A stretch of DNA of 64,000 bases from Xenophilus sp. E41 (GCF_003671765.1 NZ_QPIB01000005.1:66528-130527); one strand, 5' to 3'; shown: positions 24,094-33,907, counted from the first letter of the stretch. Notes: generated by a model from the sequence alone, not told the origin. Made by a program: numbers and translations.

Positions 24094-26090
24094 AGCTCGA
24101 TTCCGTCGTTGGGGTCGAGGGAAGCCAGCCGGGCCGTGCGCTGCATGGCTGGATCAAGCTGGCGAGGAAGGGGAAGCGGCAGGTCGTCGTCGTCATCGAG
24201 CAGCCCAAGGTCGGCCGCAGGCGCGGCCAGCACGGGGTCGTAGGCGACGGTTTCGGAGAGTTCGGGCTGACGGCATGGGCCGCCGTCGTCGGTGCTGTCC
24301 AAGTCGTCGGCGGATGCCGTGCCCGGTGCTGCCGGCATCAGCGGAATCGCCAGCCCGCTCCAGTCATCGGGCCGCGATGGCGGCGCGTCGGCGTACTGCC
24401 CGTCCGCCAGCGCGGGCGGCGGCAGCACGCGACGCTTGAAGTTGCTGTCCACGTAGTAGCGCAGCTTCTTCGCCTTGATCGGCGCCATGCTGGACACCAT
24501 CACCACTGCCTCGTCGGGTGGAAGCTGCATGACTTCGCCCGGCGTCAGCAGCGGGCGGGCCGTCTCCTGGCGCGACACCATCAGGTGGCCCAGCCACGGC
24601 GCGAGCCGATGGCCCGCGTAGTTGCGCTGGGCACGCAGCTCGGTGGCCGTGCCCAGCGTCTCGGAGATCCGCTTGGCGGTGCGTTCGTCGTTCGTGGCGA
24701 ACGTCACGCGCACATGGCAGTTGTCGAGAATCGAATGGTTCTGGCCGTAGGCTTTGTCGATCTGGTTGAGCGACTGCGCGATGAGGAAGCTGCGGATGCC
24801 GTATCCGGCCATGAAGGCCAGTGCCGTCTCGAAGAAGTCCAAGCGCCCCAGCGCCGGGAACTCGTCGAGCATCAGCAGCAGCTTGTGGCGGCGCTCGATG
24901 CCATCGGAGCCATCGAGCGATTCGGAGAGGCGCCGACCGATCTGGTTGAGGATCAGGCGAATGAGCGGCTTCGTCCGCGAAATGTCCGAAGGCGGCACCA
25001 CCAGGTACAGCGACACAGGATGCGCTGCCGCGATCAGGTCTGCGATGCGCCAGTCGCAGCGCGAAGTGACTTCGGCCACCGTGGGATCGCGGTACAGGCC
25101 GAGGAACGACATGGCCGTGGACAGCACGCCCGAGCGTTCGTTGTCGCTCTTGTTGAGGACTTCACGCGCCGCCGACGCGACGACCGGATGCGCCCCATCG
25201 CCGAGGTGCGGCGTGGTCATCATCCGATGCAAGGTCAGCTCGAAGGGGCTGGCCGGGTCGCTAAGGAAGTTGGCGACGCCGCGCAGCGTCTTGTCCTTGC
25301 CCGCGTAGAGCACATGCAGGATGGCCCCGACCAGCAGTGCGTGGCTGGTCTTTTCCCAATGGTTTCGCTTCTCCAGCGCGCCTTCGGGATCAACCAGAAT
25401 GTCCGCGATGTTCTGCACGTCGCGCACCTCATGCGCGCCGCGCCGTACCTCCAGCAGCGGGTTGTAGGCCGCCGACTTCGCATCGGTCGGGTTGAACAGC
25501 AGGCAATGTGAGAAGCGCGAGCGCCAGCCGGCGGTGATCTGCCAGTTCTCGCCCTTGATGTCGTGGATGACGGCGGATGCGGGCCAGGACAGCAAGGTGG
25601 GCACCACCAGGCCCACGCCCTTGCCGGAGCGCGTGGGCGCGAAGGTCAGGACATGTTCCGGGCCTTCATGCCGCAGGTACTGGCGGTCATGCTGGCCCAG
25701 GAACACGCCGGCCGGCTGCGTGAGGCCCGCCATGCGAATGTCCTGCGCGTTCGCCCAGCGGGCAGAGCCGTAAGTCGTGACAAGGCGCGATTGGCGCGAG
25801 CGCCAAATCGACATGCCGATGGCGACCACCACCGCCAGCAGGCCGCTGCCGCCCGCGATGGCGCCGCCGGTATCGAACACGCGCGGCGCGTAGGCATCGA
25901 AAACGAACCACCACTCAAACAGCTTCCACGGGTGGTAGATCGGTGTGCCGAGAAGGTCAAACCAGGGCGAGCCAAGGCGTAGTTGATAGCCAAGAGCCGC
26001 TGCTGTCCATTGTGTGGCGCCCCACACGCCGGCGATCACGATGCCGAATACCACGGCGATCTGACCGAACAGCACGTTCGTCCCTTGCAT
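24090..26090 (-). CDS. traG: TraG: type IV coupling protein (VirD4-like)
   Basis: 666 residues. N-terminal transmembrane segments (FGQIAVVFGIVIAGVWGA, GLLAVVVAIGMSIW), Walker A TFAPTRSGKGVGLVVPTLLS (about residue 152), Walker B LLLMLDEFPALGRLDFFETA and the TraG motif GIRSFLIAQSLNQIDKAYG. It docks the relaxase-DNA complex to the mating channel. The acidic C-terminus (residues 620 on) probably contacts the relaxase. It is the first gene of the long trb operon on the minus strand. Confidence 0.96.
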   Translation of the reverse strand: MQGTNVLFGQIAVVFGIVIAGVWGATQWTAAALGYQLRLGSPWFDLLGTPIYHPWKLFEWWFVFDAYAPRVFDTGGAIAGGSGLLAVVVAIGMSIWRSRQSRLVTTYGSARWANAQDIRMAGLTQPAGVFLGQHDRQYLRHEGPEHVLTFAPTRSGKGVGLVVPTLLSWPASAVIHDIKGENWQITAGWRSRFSHCLLFNPTDAKSAAYNPLLEVRRGAHEVRDVQNIADILVDPEGALEKRNHWEKTSHALLVGAILHVLYAGKDKTLRGVANFLSDPASPFELTLHRMMTTPHLGDGAHPVVASAAREVLNKSDNERSGVLSTAMSFLGLYRDPTVAEVTSRCDWRIADLIAAAHPVSLYLVVPPSDISRTKPLIRLILNQIGRRLSESLDGSDGIERRHKLLLMLDEFPALGRLDFFETALAFMAGYGIRSFLIAQSLNQIDKAYGQNHSILDNCHVRVTFATNDERTAKRISETLGTATELRAQRNYAGHRLAPWLGHLMVSRQETARPLLTPGEVMQLPPDEAVVMVSSMAPIKAKKLRYYVDSNFKRRVLPPPALADGQYADAPPSRPDDWSGLAIPLMPAAPGTASADDLDSTDDGGPCRQPELSETVAYDPVLAAPAADLGLLDDDDDLPLPLPRQLDPAMQRTARLASLDPNDGIEL

Positions 26091-26326
26091 GACCTGGCCT
26101 CCGATTTCTCCTGCGCTGATTCCTCATGGGGAAGGCGGCACAAGAACGTGCCGCAGGCGTCAGGATGGGTGTCGGGTCAGTGCCGGTCAAAGACTGCTTC
26201 GAGCAGAAAGGTCGAGCAAAAAGACAGAATTAGTGCAGGGGCGAACCAATGAAAAACACCGCAAGCGATAACGCATTGCGGCGTGTCGAGCAGAAATATT
26301 GAGGCGATGCTGCGAACCGCCAACGA

Positions 26327-26605
26327 TCAGAACTTGGCTGATTCCTTCGGTGGTGTGTACGGCGTTTCACCGTCGCCATAGAACCGCTTGCGCGTGGCTT
26401 CGGCTACCCGATTGCACAGCACGTCGCCCAGCTTGGGGCGATCCGTCTTGCATTGTTGGCGCAGCTCTTTGAGCCGTTCGGGGTTGGCCGCCAGTTCTTC
26501 CACCGTCGGGATATTCGCCTCCGGAACGTTGGTCGTTTGTGGCGTCTCGGAATTGCCGCAGGCAGTCAGCGCGGCCACCAGCAGGAACTGGATGAGCTTC
26601 TTCAT
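26327..26605 (-). CDS. eexN: EexN-family entry-exclusion lipoprotein
   Basis: 92 residues. Signal and lipobox MKKLIQFLLVAALTACGN, then IPTVEELAANPERLKELRQQ and the end KRFYGDGETPYTP. EexN-type lipoproteins are linked with exclusion of redundant transfer in Tn4371/R388-like systems. The start overlaps the LysR gene stop by 4 nt, so the regulator and the exclusion protein are coupled. A 236-bp gap separates it from traG. Confidence 0.85.
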   Translation of the reverse strand: MKKLIQFLLVAALTACGNSETPQTTNVPEANIPTVEELAANPERLKELRQQCKTDRPKLGDVLCNRVAEATRKRFYGDGETPYTPPKESAKF

Positions 26606-27546
26606 GGCGTGGATTCCTCCAAGGGATCGGAATGATGGCCCGGCTTGGGCCTTGGGGGTTCCGGAGATTCAATGGCCTGCACGCGCTCAATGAACCGGGC
26701 CAGAACATCGGACGGCTCGCCTTCGGGGAACAGTAGGTAAGTTGTCAGCGGCGGCACGCGCAATGCCAGCGGTCGGGCCACCACACCTGCGTCAGGGTTA
26801 GCGGCAATGCGCGCGGCACCCGTAAACCCAAGCGCCAGGCCAGCCGACACCAGCACCATCATCAGATCGCACGTAGCAACCCGTTCTGCGACCAACGGCT
26901 CCGTGCCGGCCCGGCGTAGCACACGATCTACGAATCTGGCATGGCCTTCGCAAACTTGTGGATCGCATAGAACCAGCGGATAGCGCAGCAACTCCTCCAA
27001 AGGAATGCGCTTGTACGCAAGCAGCGGATGCCGGGCTGGCACCGTTACTATGAGCGCGTCTCGCCATACAGGTATGGCGGCGATGCTGTCACCTACTTCA
27101 TCAGACTGCGCAAACCCCACGTCGTACAGATCGTCGTGCAGACCTTTGATCTGCTGTGATAGCGGTACCTCGAAGAATCGGAGTTCAAGTTCAGGCTCTT
27201 CTTGTCGGCATAGCGCCAGCAGAGCCGGTAGGCGCGACGGTGTGATGCCGTCCGACAATGCCACTCGCAATTGCCCATGGAAACCATTGGCCGCCGCTTT
27301 CACGCTATCGCGGGCTTGCTCCAAGACAGTGAACACGCGACGCACGTGTTCCAAGAACAGTCGGCCAGCGAGCGTCAATCGAGTGCTGCGAGTGGTGCGA
27401 GCAAATAACACCGCCCCGAGTTCCACCTCCAACTCCTTGATAGCGCGCGACAGAGGCGACTGCTCAATGTGCAGCCTCTCCGCTGCTCGTGCGAAGTGGA
27501 GTTCTTCAGCAACGGCCAAGAAGCAACGCAGATGACGAAGCTCCAT
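26602..27546 (-). CDS. traR: LysR-family regulator (TraR position)
   Basis: 314 residues from MELRHLRCFLAVAEELHF. The N-terminal winged helix is FARAAERLHIEQSPLSRAIKELE (residues 17-39). The effector domain has LRVALSDGITPSRLPALLAL and ends with a Pro-rich tail. A LysR gene in this place in Tn4371 is named traR and is thought to control transfer genes. The symbol is by position and similarity; the inducing ligand is unknown. Confidence 0.8.
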   Translation of the reverse strand: MELRHLRCFLAVAEELHFARAAERLHIEQSPLSRAIKELEVELGAVLFARTTRSTRLTLAGRLFLEHVRRVFTVLEQARDSVKAAANGFHGQLRVALSDGITPSRLPALLALCRQEEPELELRFFEVPLSQQIKGLHDDLYDVGFAQSDEVGDSIAAIPVWRDALIVTVPARHPLLAYKRIPLEELLRYPLVLCDPQVCEGHARFVDRVLRRAGTEPLVAERVATCDLMMVLVSAGLALGFTGAARIAANPDAGVVARPLALRVPPLTTYLLFPEGEPSDVLARFIERVQAIESPEPPRPKPGHHSDPLEESTP

Positions 27547-27773
27547 ATAGTGCCCTCTCAAAATGCATCTTCATCGCAGAGCCTCCATGCTCAATCTCGT
27601 CACAACGATCTGTGTGGACGACGATTGGCGTCCCGTACAGATGTAGATCGGATGAAAATCGGAGCGATCATGACGCCCCGCCACGATTGCATTTCCCGAA
27701 TCGTTGAGAGCCTGGCCTTACGTGTGCAACGATGGCCGCAGACACACTCCGTCGATACTCGAGGAGGAGCCTT

Positions 27774-28490
27774 TTAGTTGGTTAAATCGGCAATTGACAA
27801 GAGCAAGGTGGTGAGTTGCTCTGGCATGGTGATGTGGGGGTTGTGCGAAGCAGGCAGCTCATAATATTTCCACCCTTCTCGGGCTTGAGCGCGGGACGCC
27901 GAAAGACCAAAGGTGTCATACAGACCAGTCTTCGTACAGTAAATATACGCAGAAGGGATGTTTGAAGCTTCTCCCGCTAGACATAGAGGAGATGTGAACG
28001 TAGCAAGGGGTTGCGGTCCGCGCCTCCCTTGGGCGAGCTTTTGATCATGGTCAGGGGTGTCCGGCGGAAGTGGGCTTGGGGGGACCAGCCAACCGAATCC
28101 ATTGTTCTTGACGTCTTCCAGGATGGCGGCTCGCTGAGCCTTTGGCATGAGATCCAATGCGCACTCATCGGACTCCGGTAGTAGTGCGTCGATGTATATC
28201 AACTGTTGAATCCGATCGGGGATTCTGTCGGCCACACCAGTCACGACCATTCCCCCATAGCTGTGCCCGACCAAGATGACATGGTTGAGGTTCTCCGACT
28301 CGATAGCACGGACGACATCATCGACGTGCATATGCAGGTCGATACGAGGTCCAAGCAAGTGCGAGCGTTCACCCAGCCCCGTACAGGTTGGCGTCAGGAG
28401 TCGGTGATGCGCTGCCAAAAAGAGAGAGTGCATTCGCCACCACGCCCAACCTGCTGACCAGGCCCCATGGACCATCACAAAGGTGTTCAT
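27774..28490 (-). CDS. Alpha/beta-fold hydrolase (esterase)
   Basis: 238 residues. Motifs of small plant-MES/EstC-type esterases: FVMVHGAWSAGWAWWRM (oxyanion region), nucleophile elbow VGHSYGGM (Ser at about residue 96), an acidic residue near the C-terminal sheet and the catalytic His in PASHNPHITMPEQ. Likely hydrolyses an ester or activated thioester-like substrate. It is in tandem with the SDR gene (10-nt gap) on the minus strand, opposite to the GntR gene, so it probably belongs to the cargo's catabolic pathway. The substrate is not readable. Confidence 0.8.
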   Translation of the reverse strand: MNTFVMVHGAWSAGWAWWRMHSLFLAAHHRLLTPTCTGLGERSHLLGPRIDLHMHVDDVVRAIESENLNHVILVGHSYGGMVVTGVADRIPDRIQQLIYIDALLPESDECALDLMPKAQRAAILEDVKNNGFGWLVPPSPLPPDTPDHDQKLAQGRRGPQPLATFTSPLCLAGEASNIPSAYIYCTKTGLYDTFGLSASRAQAREGWKYYELPASHNPHITMPEQLTTLLLSIADLTN

Positions 28491-28500
28491 GGGGCGAGAC

Positions 28501-29256
28501 TCAGTATCGATATGCCAAGAAGCCGCCGTCCAGCAGTATCTCGGCGCCAGTCACGTACCCAGCCTCTTCTGATGCAAGAAACAAGATTGCGTTCGCGGCG
28601 TCTTCTCGCTTACCGGTGCCGCCCAGTGGAACGGTTTCAAAGAACTTTTCCCGCATTTTGGGATCAGCGGACACCACTGAGGTTCGCATGGGGGGCAGAA
28701 GACCGGGAACGATGGCGTTTACCCGGATCCCTGATCTTGCGTACTCGCCTGCAGCAGAGCGCGTCATGGCCAACACCCCGGCTTTCACGGCGCAATAGCC
28801 CATGTGGAGACCGGGCATGCCTGCATACGCTGCGATGGAGGAAATCGTGATGATTGATCCCCCACCTGCACGAGTGATGGCGCGGGCGCCATGGCGGATG
28901 GCTAGGAAGGTGCCGCGGATATGGATTGACGTCAGTCGGTCGAGATAGTCGACCTTTTCATGATCAGGAACCATACCGCTTATGCCGGCATTGCTTACAA
29001 CGATATGAATGGCTTCGAAGGATTGCTCCCCCTTCTGAAGGGCTTCCTTCCAGTTTTCCTCTTCAGTGACGTCTAGCTTGACGAAGCATGCTTCGCCACC
29101 CCCCTCGGTAATCGACTGTGCGACTGCTTGGCCTTCTTGCTCTAGTAGGTCAGCGATGACCACGCGCGCGCCCTCGCGCGCAAACATCCTTGCTGTGGCT
29201 TCACCAATGCCGCTCGCGGCGCCTGTCACGAAAGCAGTTTTTCCAGTGAATCTCAT
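28501..29256 (-). CDS. Short-chain dehydrogenase/reductase (SDR)
   Basis: 251 residues from MRFTGKTAFVTGAASGIG, with a GCAAGGAGACG ribosome-binding site. Classical SDR features: cofactor loop TGAASGIGEA, VVIADL (acid after strand 2, NAD-preferring), VSNAGIS (NNAG equivalent), SIITISSIAAYAG (catalytic Ser) and YCAVKAG (YxxxK). Oxidises an alcohol to a ketone or aldehyde, or the reverse. It is the first gene of a two-gene operon with the hydrolase. Confidence 0.88.
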   Translation of the reverse strand: MRFTGKTAFVTGAASGIGEATARMFAREGARVVIADLLEQEGQAVAQSITEGGGEACFVKLDVTEEENWKEALQKGEQSFEAIHIVVSNAGISGMVPDHEKVDYLDRLTSIHIRGTFLAIRHGARAITRAGGGSIITISSIAAYAGMPGLHMGYCAVKAGVLAMTRSAAGEYARSGIRVNAIVPGLLPPMRTSVVSADPKMREKFFETVPLGGTGKREDAANAILFLASEEAGYVTGAEILLDGGFLAYRY

Positions 29257-29436
29257 ACACGTCTCCTTGCAATATGAAAAGGGCAGAGGGGGTTCAGAGT
29301 CTCGGCCGTCTAGCATCTTACACATATCTCGGTAATATTCAAGATGTCAGCAAGATTCCGTTGTCGGCTGGCTAAGAAGCTTGACGCGAGTCGAGGCTGA
29401 CTCTCGCTTGCCGCCGCTTACGTCATTCGGGCTCTA

Positions 29437-30540
29437 GGGAATGTCTGCAAAACTCAGGCGCTGGCCGCGTAGCGTGAACGGCAGCGCCCTGCGATGATCT
29501 GCGGCATGAAGCAACTCGGACTGGGCCTGAACCTGTCGACTAAGAAGACGCGCAAGCGGGAGTTCTGGGAGGAGATGGAGCGCGTGGTTCCGTGGTCGGC
29601 GCTGGTGCAGATCGTGAAGCCGTACTACCTGAAGGCGAAGACGGGCCGGCCGCCGTTTGCCATCGAGACGATGCTGCGGGTTCATTACCTCCAGCAGTGG
29701 TTCGCGCTGAGCGACCCGGCGATGGAAGAGGCGCTGCACGACATGCCCGTGTTTCGCGAGTTCGCCAAGCCAGGCGACGTGGCGCGGTTGCCGGACGAGA
29801 CGACGATCCTGAGGTTCCGCCACCTGCTGGAGAAGCACGACCTGGCGACCGACATGCTGCGAGTGGTCAACGACATCCTGCAGGCCAAGGGCCTGTTGAT
29901 GAAGAAGTGCAAGGTGGTCGACGCCACGCTGATCGCAGCGCCGAGTTCGACGAAGAACGCGTCGATGCAGAGTCGGGACTGGTGCACAGCGTCGTGGGCT
30001 GGTCGGCCAACGTGAACGACGTGACGCAGGCAGGCAGCTTGCTGCACGGCGTTGAGGAGGTCGCCTTCGGCGACGCCGGCTACCGCGGCGTTCACAAGCG
30101 CGGCGAGGCTCAGGGGCTGCAGTGGCACGTGGCGATGCGCGCCGGCGACCGCCGCAAGCTGAACCCATTCCTGCAGCCCGACTTCCTGGCAGAGCAGGCG
30201 GAGAAGCTGACGGCGAGCATCCGAGCCCAGGTCGAGCACCCGTTCCGTGTATTAAAGCGGCAGTTCGGCTACACGAAGGTGCGGTACCGCGGCCTGGCGA
30301 AGAACACAGTTCAGATCGTCACGCTGTTCGCGCTGTCGAACCTGTGGATGGCTCGGCGCAGCTTGATGGGGCGCGCAGGGATGAGTGCGTCCGCAGCCTT
30401 ATGCGGGGCGGCCTCGAAGGGCACCGAAACCATCATGTAGCGCCGCGTACGGGCAGTGATTTGAAGCAACCATGCGTAGCGTGGCGTAGTCAAGATGCTT
30501 CCGAATCGGCGCTGCGAATCACGTTGCGCAGACCTTTCCT
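29437..30540 (+). mobile_element. IS5-family insertion sequence
   Basis: The left end GGGAATGTCTGCAAAACT and the right end (read inward) AGGAAAGGTCTGCGCAAC match at most positions, giving an element of about 1.1 kb. No clear target duplication was found. It lies between the SDR and GntR genes and splits what was probably a divergent promoter region. Transposase inside is broken (next entry). Confidence 0.75.
29494..30440 (+). pseudogene. IS5 transposase, internal deletion and frameshift
   Basis: The first part (29494 to about 29960, ending VDATLIAAPSSTKN) is a normal IS5-family N-terminus with FREFAKPGDVARLPDETTIL. The reading frame then changes. The second part resumes at VDAESGLVHSVVGWSANVND and runs to GTETIM. 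Around 25 residues expected between them (the segment with the DP-x-M and KKGNQWYFGMK motifs) are missing. The transposase is therefore probably inactive. Confidence 0.8.
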
Positions 30541-30722
30541 CGCGTAGGTGATGCAGAGGTCGCGGACAACGGACCAGATACAGTGGACCCAGAGCAAGGG
30601 CACTGCGAAGCGGCCGAGGACCATGTGCTGTCCAAGTTCAGCTAGCATGTCAACAGGACACAACTTGTTTTTTGCCCCATCGCGCTGACGAAGGGCTCGT
30701 TTTATACCGGCAAAGGCATTGC

Positions 30723-31418
30723 ATGAAGAAGTCGCTCGCTGTTTCCTCTAGGAGACAAAAATCCAACTCCAACCGAACTGAAGCGCCGACTCTGGCCGAG
30801 CAGGCTTATAAGAGGCTTGAGGAGATGATCATTACTCTGCAGCTAGCACCAGGCGTGGTGCTTTCTGAGTATGGTTTGTCGGAACTGCTGGAAATTGGTA
30901 GAACACCAATCAGAGAGGCGCTCCAGCGTCTCGCCGGAGAGGGACTGGTTGTGGTCCTCCCCAAGCGAGGGGTTCTTGTTTCCGAAAACAATATTCGCAC
31001 CCAACTCCGATTGCTGGAGTTGCGAAGGGAAGTGCAACGTCTTCTCGCACAACTCGCAGCAGAGCGGGCAACAGAGGAGGAGAGGGCGCATTTTGCCCAG
31101 ATCGGCGCTTCTCTGCTTCATGCAGCTAGCGCGCGCGACGAAGGGCTTTTTGCTCAGCTAGATCGAGAACTCGATGAGTGCATGTGGAAAGCGGCTCGCA
31201 ATGAGTTCATAACCAAGACGATGGCGCTCATGCGCGGTTTATCGCGCAGGTTCTGGTTCGAGCACTATCGCAGGGTTGGAGATCTTCCGCTGGCGGCCAC
31301 ATTGCATTCAAAAATGGCCGAGGCGATAGCCAGGGGTCACTCTAAGGATGCCGCTGCGGCCTCCGATCGTCTTGTTGACTACATCGAGAGCTTTGCGCGA
31401 GAGACCATCACCAATTAG
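30723..31418 (+). CDS. GntR/FadR-family regulator
   Basis: 231 residues from MKKSLAVSSRRQKSN; the upstream ATG at 30672 is less likely. Winged helix YKRLEEMIITLQLAPGVVLSEYGLSELLEIGRTPIREALQRL (about residues 30-72), then an all-helical FCD-like effector domain (RLLELRREVQRLLAQLAAER, DRELDECMWKAARNEF). These regulators respond to small carboxylates or CoA esters. It probably controls the hydrolase/SDR genes or the Liv transporter; operator-like motifs TGTCATGCA lie before the transporter. Confidence 0.85.
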   Translation: MKKSLAVSSRRQKSNSNRTEAPTLAEQAYKRLEEMIITLQLAPGVVLSEYGLSELLEIGRTPIREALQRLAGEGLVVVLPKRGVLVSENNIRTQLRLLELRREVQRLLAQLAAERATEEERAHFAQIGASLLHAASARDEGLFAQLDRELDECMWKAARNEFITKTMALMRGLSRRFWFEHYRRVGDLPLAATLHSKMAEAIARGHSKDAAAASDRLVDYIESFARETITN

Positions 31419-31532
31419 AACTTGGGTACCTTGGTGCTGCGAATTGGCCCCGGCGCGCGGAGATTAAGTCAGGCAGTTTGACCCTGCCTCGATTTCGCGT
31501 ACAGCAAGAAGTTGGAAACTTCAAAGGTTCGA

Positions 31533-31667
31533 TCACGCGACCTCGGCCGCCTTCCTGTAACCCGTCTCGTCACGCCGATCACGGGCCAGCAACGCCCAGA
31601 CGATTCGAGCGTTCTTGCTGGCGAGTGCCACCGCCGCCACGTTCTTGTTGCGCCGCTGGACCACAAA
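31533..31667 (-). mobile_element. IS110/IS1111 transposase C-terminal fragment
   Basis: The minus-strand frame ends QRRNKNVAAVALASKNARIV, then WALLARDRRDETGY and a stop at 31533. VAAVALANKxARxxWALLA is the conserved C-terminus of IS110-family transposases. The rest is gone. Confidence 0.6.
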
Positions 31668-31755
31668 GGTGGCCCCGGAAATCTGAACACGGCGATGAGT
31701 GAAAACTCTGCCCTGTGAGCGGTCCGCGAAGAGCGGGCTGACATGGAGCGAGAGC

Positions 31756-32280
31756 ATGAGCAGAAGACCACGCCGGAACTTCTCACCGGCGTTCAAGGCC
31801 AAGGTGGCGCTGGAGGTCAACCGTTCGCCGGCAGCCGCATGCCGCGCCACATGCTCAAGGCACGAGGCTTCGAGGTCGGGCGCAAGCACGTGGCGCCCCT
31901 CATGCGGCGCATGGGCATCAAGGCGCTGTACAGCAAGCCCAACACGAGCCGCAGCATGTGTGATCTACCCGTACCTGTTGCGCGGCCTGGCGATCGAGCG
32001 TGCGAACCAGGTCTGGGCGATGGACCTGACCTGCATCCCGATGGCACGCGGCTTCGTGTACCTGGCCGCGATCATTGACTGACATAGCCGCAAGGTCCCG
32101 GCCAGGGACGTGTCGATGTCGATGGAAGCGGACTTCTGCGTGCGCGTGCTCGACCATGCGATCGCGCGTCACGTCAAGCCGGAGATCTTCGATACCGACC
32201 AGGGTTCGCAGTTCACCAGCATGGTGTTCACCGAGCGGCTCAAGGGCGAGGGCATCGCCATCAGCATGGGCGGTCACACG
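31756..32280 (+). mobile_element. IS3-family remnant (decayed)
   Basis: The start of an OrfA (MSRRPRRNFSPAFKAKVALE) jumps into OrfB pieces in different frames. Recognisable are [54 protein letters not shown] (first DDE Asp) and KPEIFDTDQGSQFTS (second Asp). The frames are broken by stops and indels and the 3' end dissolves near 32280. Dead element. Confidence 0.75.
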
Positions 32281-32579
32281 AGATGCCCACCGCGTCGGTC
32301 GTGCGTTCGCGCAAGCGACGCCCGCCCGCCACCGTGGACATCTCTGCACTGCGGTCAACCCCGGCAGCGTTCCACTTGTCGTCGCCCGACTCGTGTTCAG
32401 ACCGATGGGGCCACCTCTCGGCCGCACATCCTCTTAGTACCTCATTTCAAGGGAAAACCCTCTATGAGATACTTTTGCCGCTCATGTAATATACTTGTGT
32501 CATGCAAGTTGGCATATGACTGCGAAACTGCATGACATCGATTGGTCCTCATCTATCTGTGTCATGCAAAGGAGACAAA
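32281..32579. promoter_or_regulatory. Leader of the Liv operon with three TGTCATGCA motifs
   Basis: The AT-richer leader carries TGTCATGCA at 32498-32506 and 32560-32568 and its reverse complement at 32529-32537. The first copy lies inside ACTTG-7-CAAGT (32493-32509), a GntR-like symmetric site. The third copy is only 11 nt before the start codon. A probable ribosome-binding site AAAGGAG lies between them. Confidence 0.45.
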
Positions 32580-33842
32580 ATGAAGTTAAGTCGGCGGACT
32601 TTTACCCAAGCAACCCTGGGTGCGGCGGCGATATCTGTGGGTGGGCCTCTGTTTGCGCAGGACCGACCTCTGCGTCTTGGCCTGTTGGCGCCGCGATCAG
32701 GGGTGGCTGCCTTCATGGGGGAGGACAGCATTCGAGCCGTTCGGTGGGGGGTGGACCGAATCAACCGGTCGGGGGGGATTGCAGGTAGGAAAGTGGAGCT
32801 CGTCATTCAGGAGGAGACCACTCCCAAGGACACAGTTGAGCGGTTTCGCCATCTGGCACTGCAGGAGAAGGTGGACGCCATTCATGGACTGATTTCTACC
32901 GGCGTTACTCTGGCAGTCGCCCCCGTCGCAGAGGATGAGCGTGTTCTGCTCCAGTGCTGGGATGGAACGACACAAAACGGAGTGCAAGAGTCGATGCCAA
33001 AAACTCGTTTTGTGTTCCGGTCGACTGACAACGAGTGTGAAGCAGTGATGAGTTCGCTCATGGCCATCAAACGCTTCAAAGGTAAGTTCGCAACTATTGC
33101 AGGAGTGAATTCCGACTATTCGTATGGGCGAAACTGCTGGGAAACGTTCAAGACGTTGTTGTCTCGCTATGACATCGAGGCCAAGGTTGTTTCTGAGCAA
33201 TGGATCCGGGTTGGTGCCACCGATCTCACGACGAACGTGGCGGCATTGAACGCCGCCAAGCCTGATCTGATTTTCAATTCGCTCTTCCTCTCCGATCTTC
33301 CTATCTTTCTTCGGCAGGCCTCCGCGGCAGGTCTGCTGGCCAACGCAAAGATCGTGTCGACCGTGGCGGGTGGTCAAATCAATGACCTGCGGTCCAGTTT
33401 CGTTCCCGAGGGTGCATTGCTGGGGCAGAACACCTTCTACTTTGACTTGCCCGGAGCATCCGAATTGCAGAAGTCGTTTGTTGCGGAATACAGGGACCGC
33501 TACAAGGCCATTCCGACCACATCGGCTGACCGCGCCTACTTCAATCTGATGGCTTACAAAGCCGGTGTCGAGAAGGCGGCGAAGGCTGCCGGCCGCTGGC
33601 CAAAAACTGATGAGATCGCTGATGCCATTGCCGGAAACGACATCGAAAGTCTAGGTGGCCGAGGGCGTTATCGGGCCGACAAGATTGCCGAACAGATGTT
33701 CTACCAAGGCTTCAGTAAGAACAGTACTCAGCATGAGTACCCGGGGCTGTCCGATATTACCGCCGCGTTTTCTGATCAATTGCAGAAGCCTGCAGGCGCA
33801 GACTACTGGAAATGGATCAAGACTGCAGATTTCCGCGTGTAA
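32580..33842 (+). CDS. ABC importer substrate-binding protein, Liv type
   Basis: 420 residues from MKLSRRTFTQATLGAA. A Tat-like motif (SRRTF) precedes a hydrophobic stretch and a cleavage site near LFAQD, so it may be exported folded. The Peripla_BP_6 body (LRLGLLAPRSGVAAFMGEDS, GGIAGRKVELVIQEETTPKD, RFVFRSTDN, GVNSDYSYGRNCWETFK) belongs to the family binding branched-chain amino acids, amides, urea or aromatic acids. Encoded first in the operon with LivHMGF. A ribosome-binding site AAAGGAG lies 8 nt upstream. Confidence 0.9.
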   Translation: MKLSRRTFTQATLGAAAISVGGPLFAQDRPLRLGLLAPRSGVAAFMGEDSIRAVRWGVDRINRSGGIAGRKVELVIQEETTPKDTVERFRHLALQEKVDAIHGLISTGVTLAVAPVAEDERVLLQCWDGTTQNGVQESMPKTRFVFRSTDNECEAVMSSLMAIKRFKGKFATIAGVNSDYSYGRNCWETFKTLLSRYDIEAKVVSEQWIRVGATDLTTNVAALNAAKPDLIFNSLFLSDLPIFLRQASAAGLLANAKIVSTVAGGQINDLRSSFVPEGALLGQNTFYFDLPGASELQKSFVAEYRDRYKAIPTTSADRAYFNLMAYKAGVEKAAKAAGRWPKTDEIADAIAGNDIESLGGRGRYRADKIAEQMFYQGFSKNSTQHEYPGLSDITAAFSDQLQKPAGADYWKWIKTADFRV

Positions 33843-33907
33843 TTATTCGTTAGCGGAGTGTGCTTTAAGCGTACTCCGCTAAGTTAAAAATTCCGTACAC
33901 GCATGAA

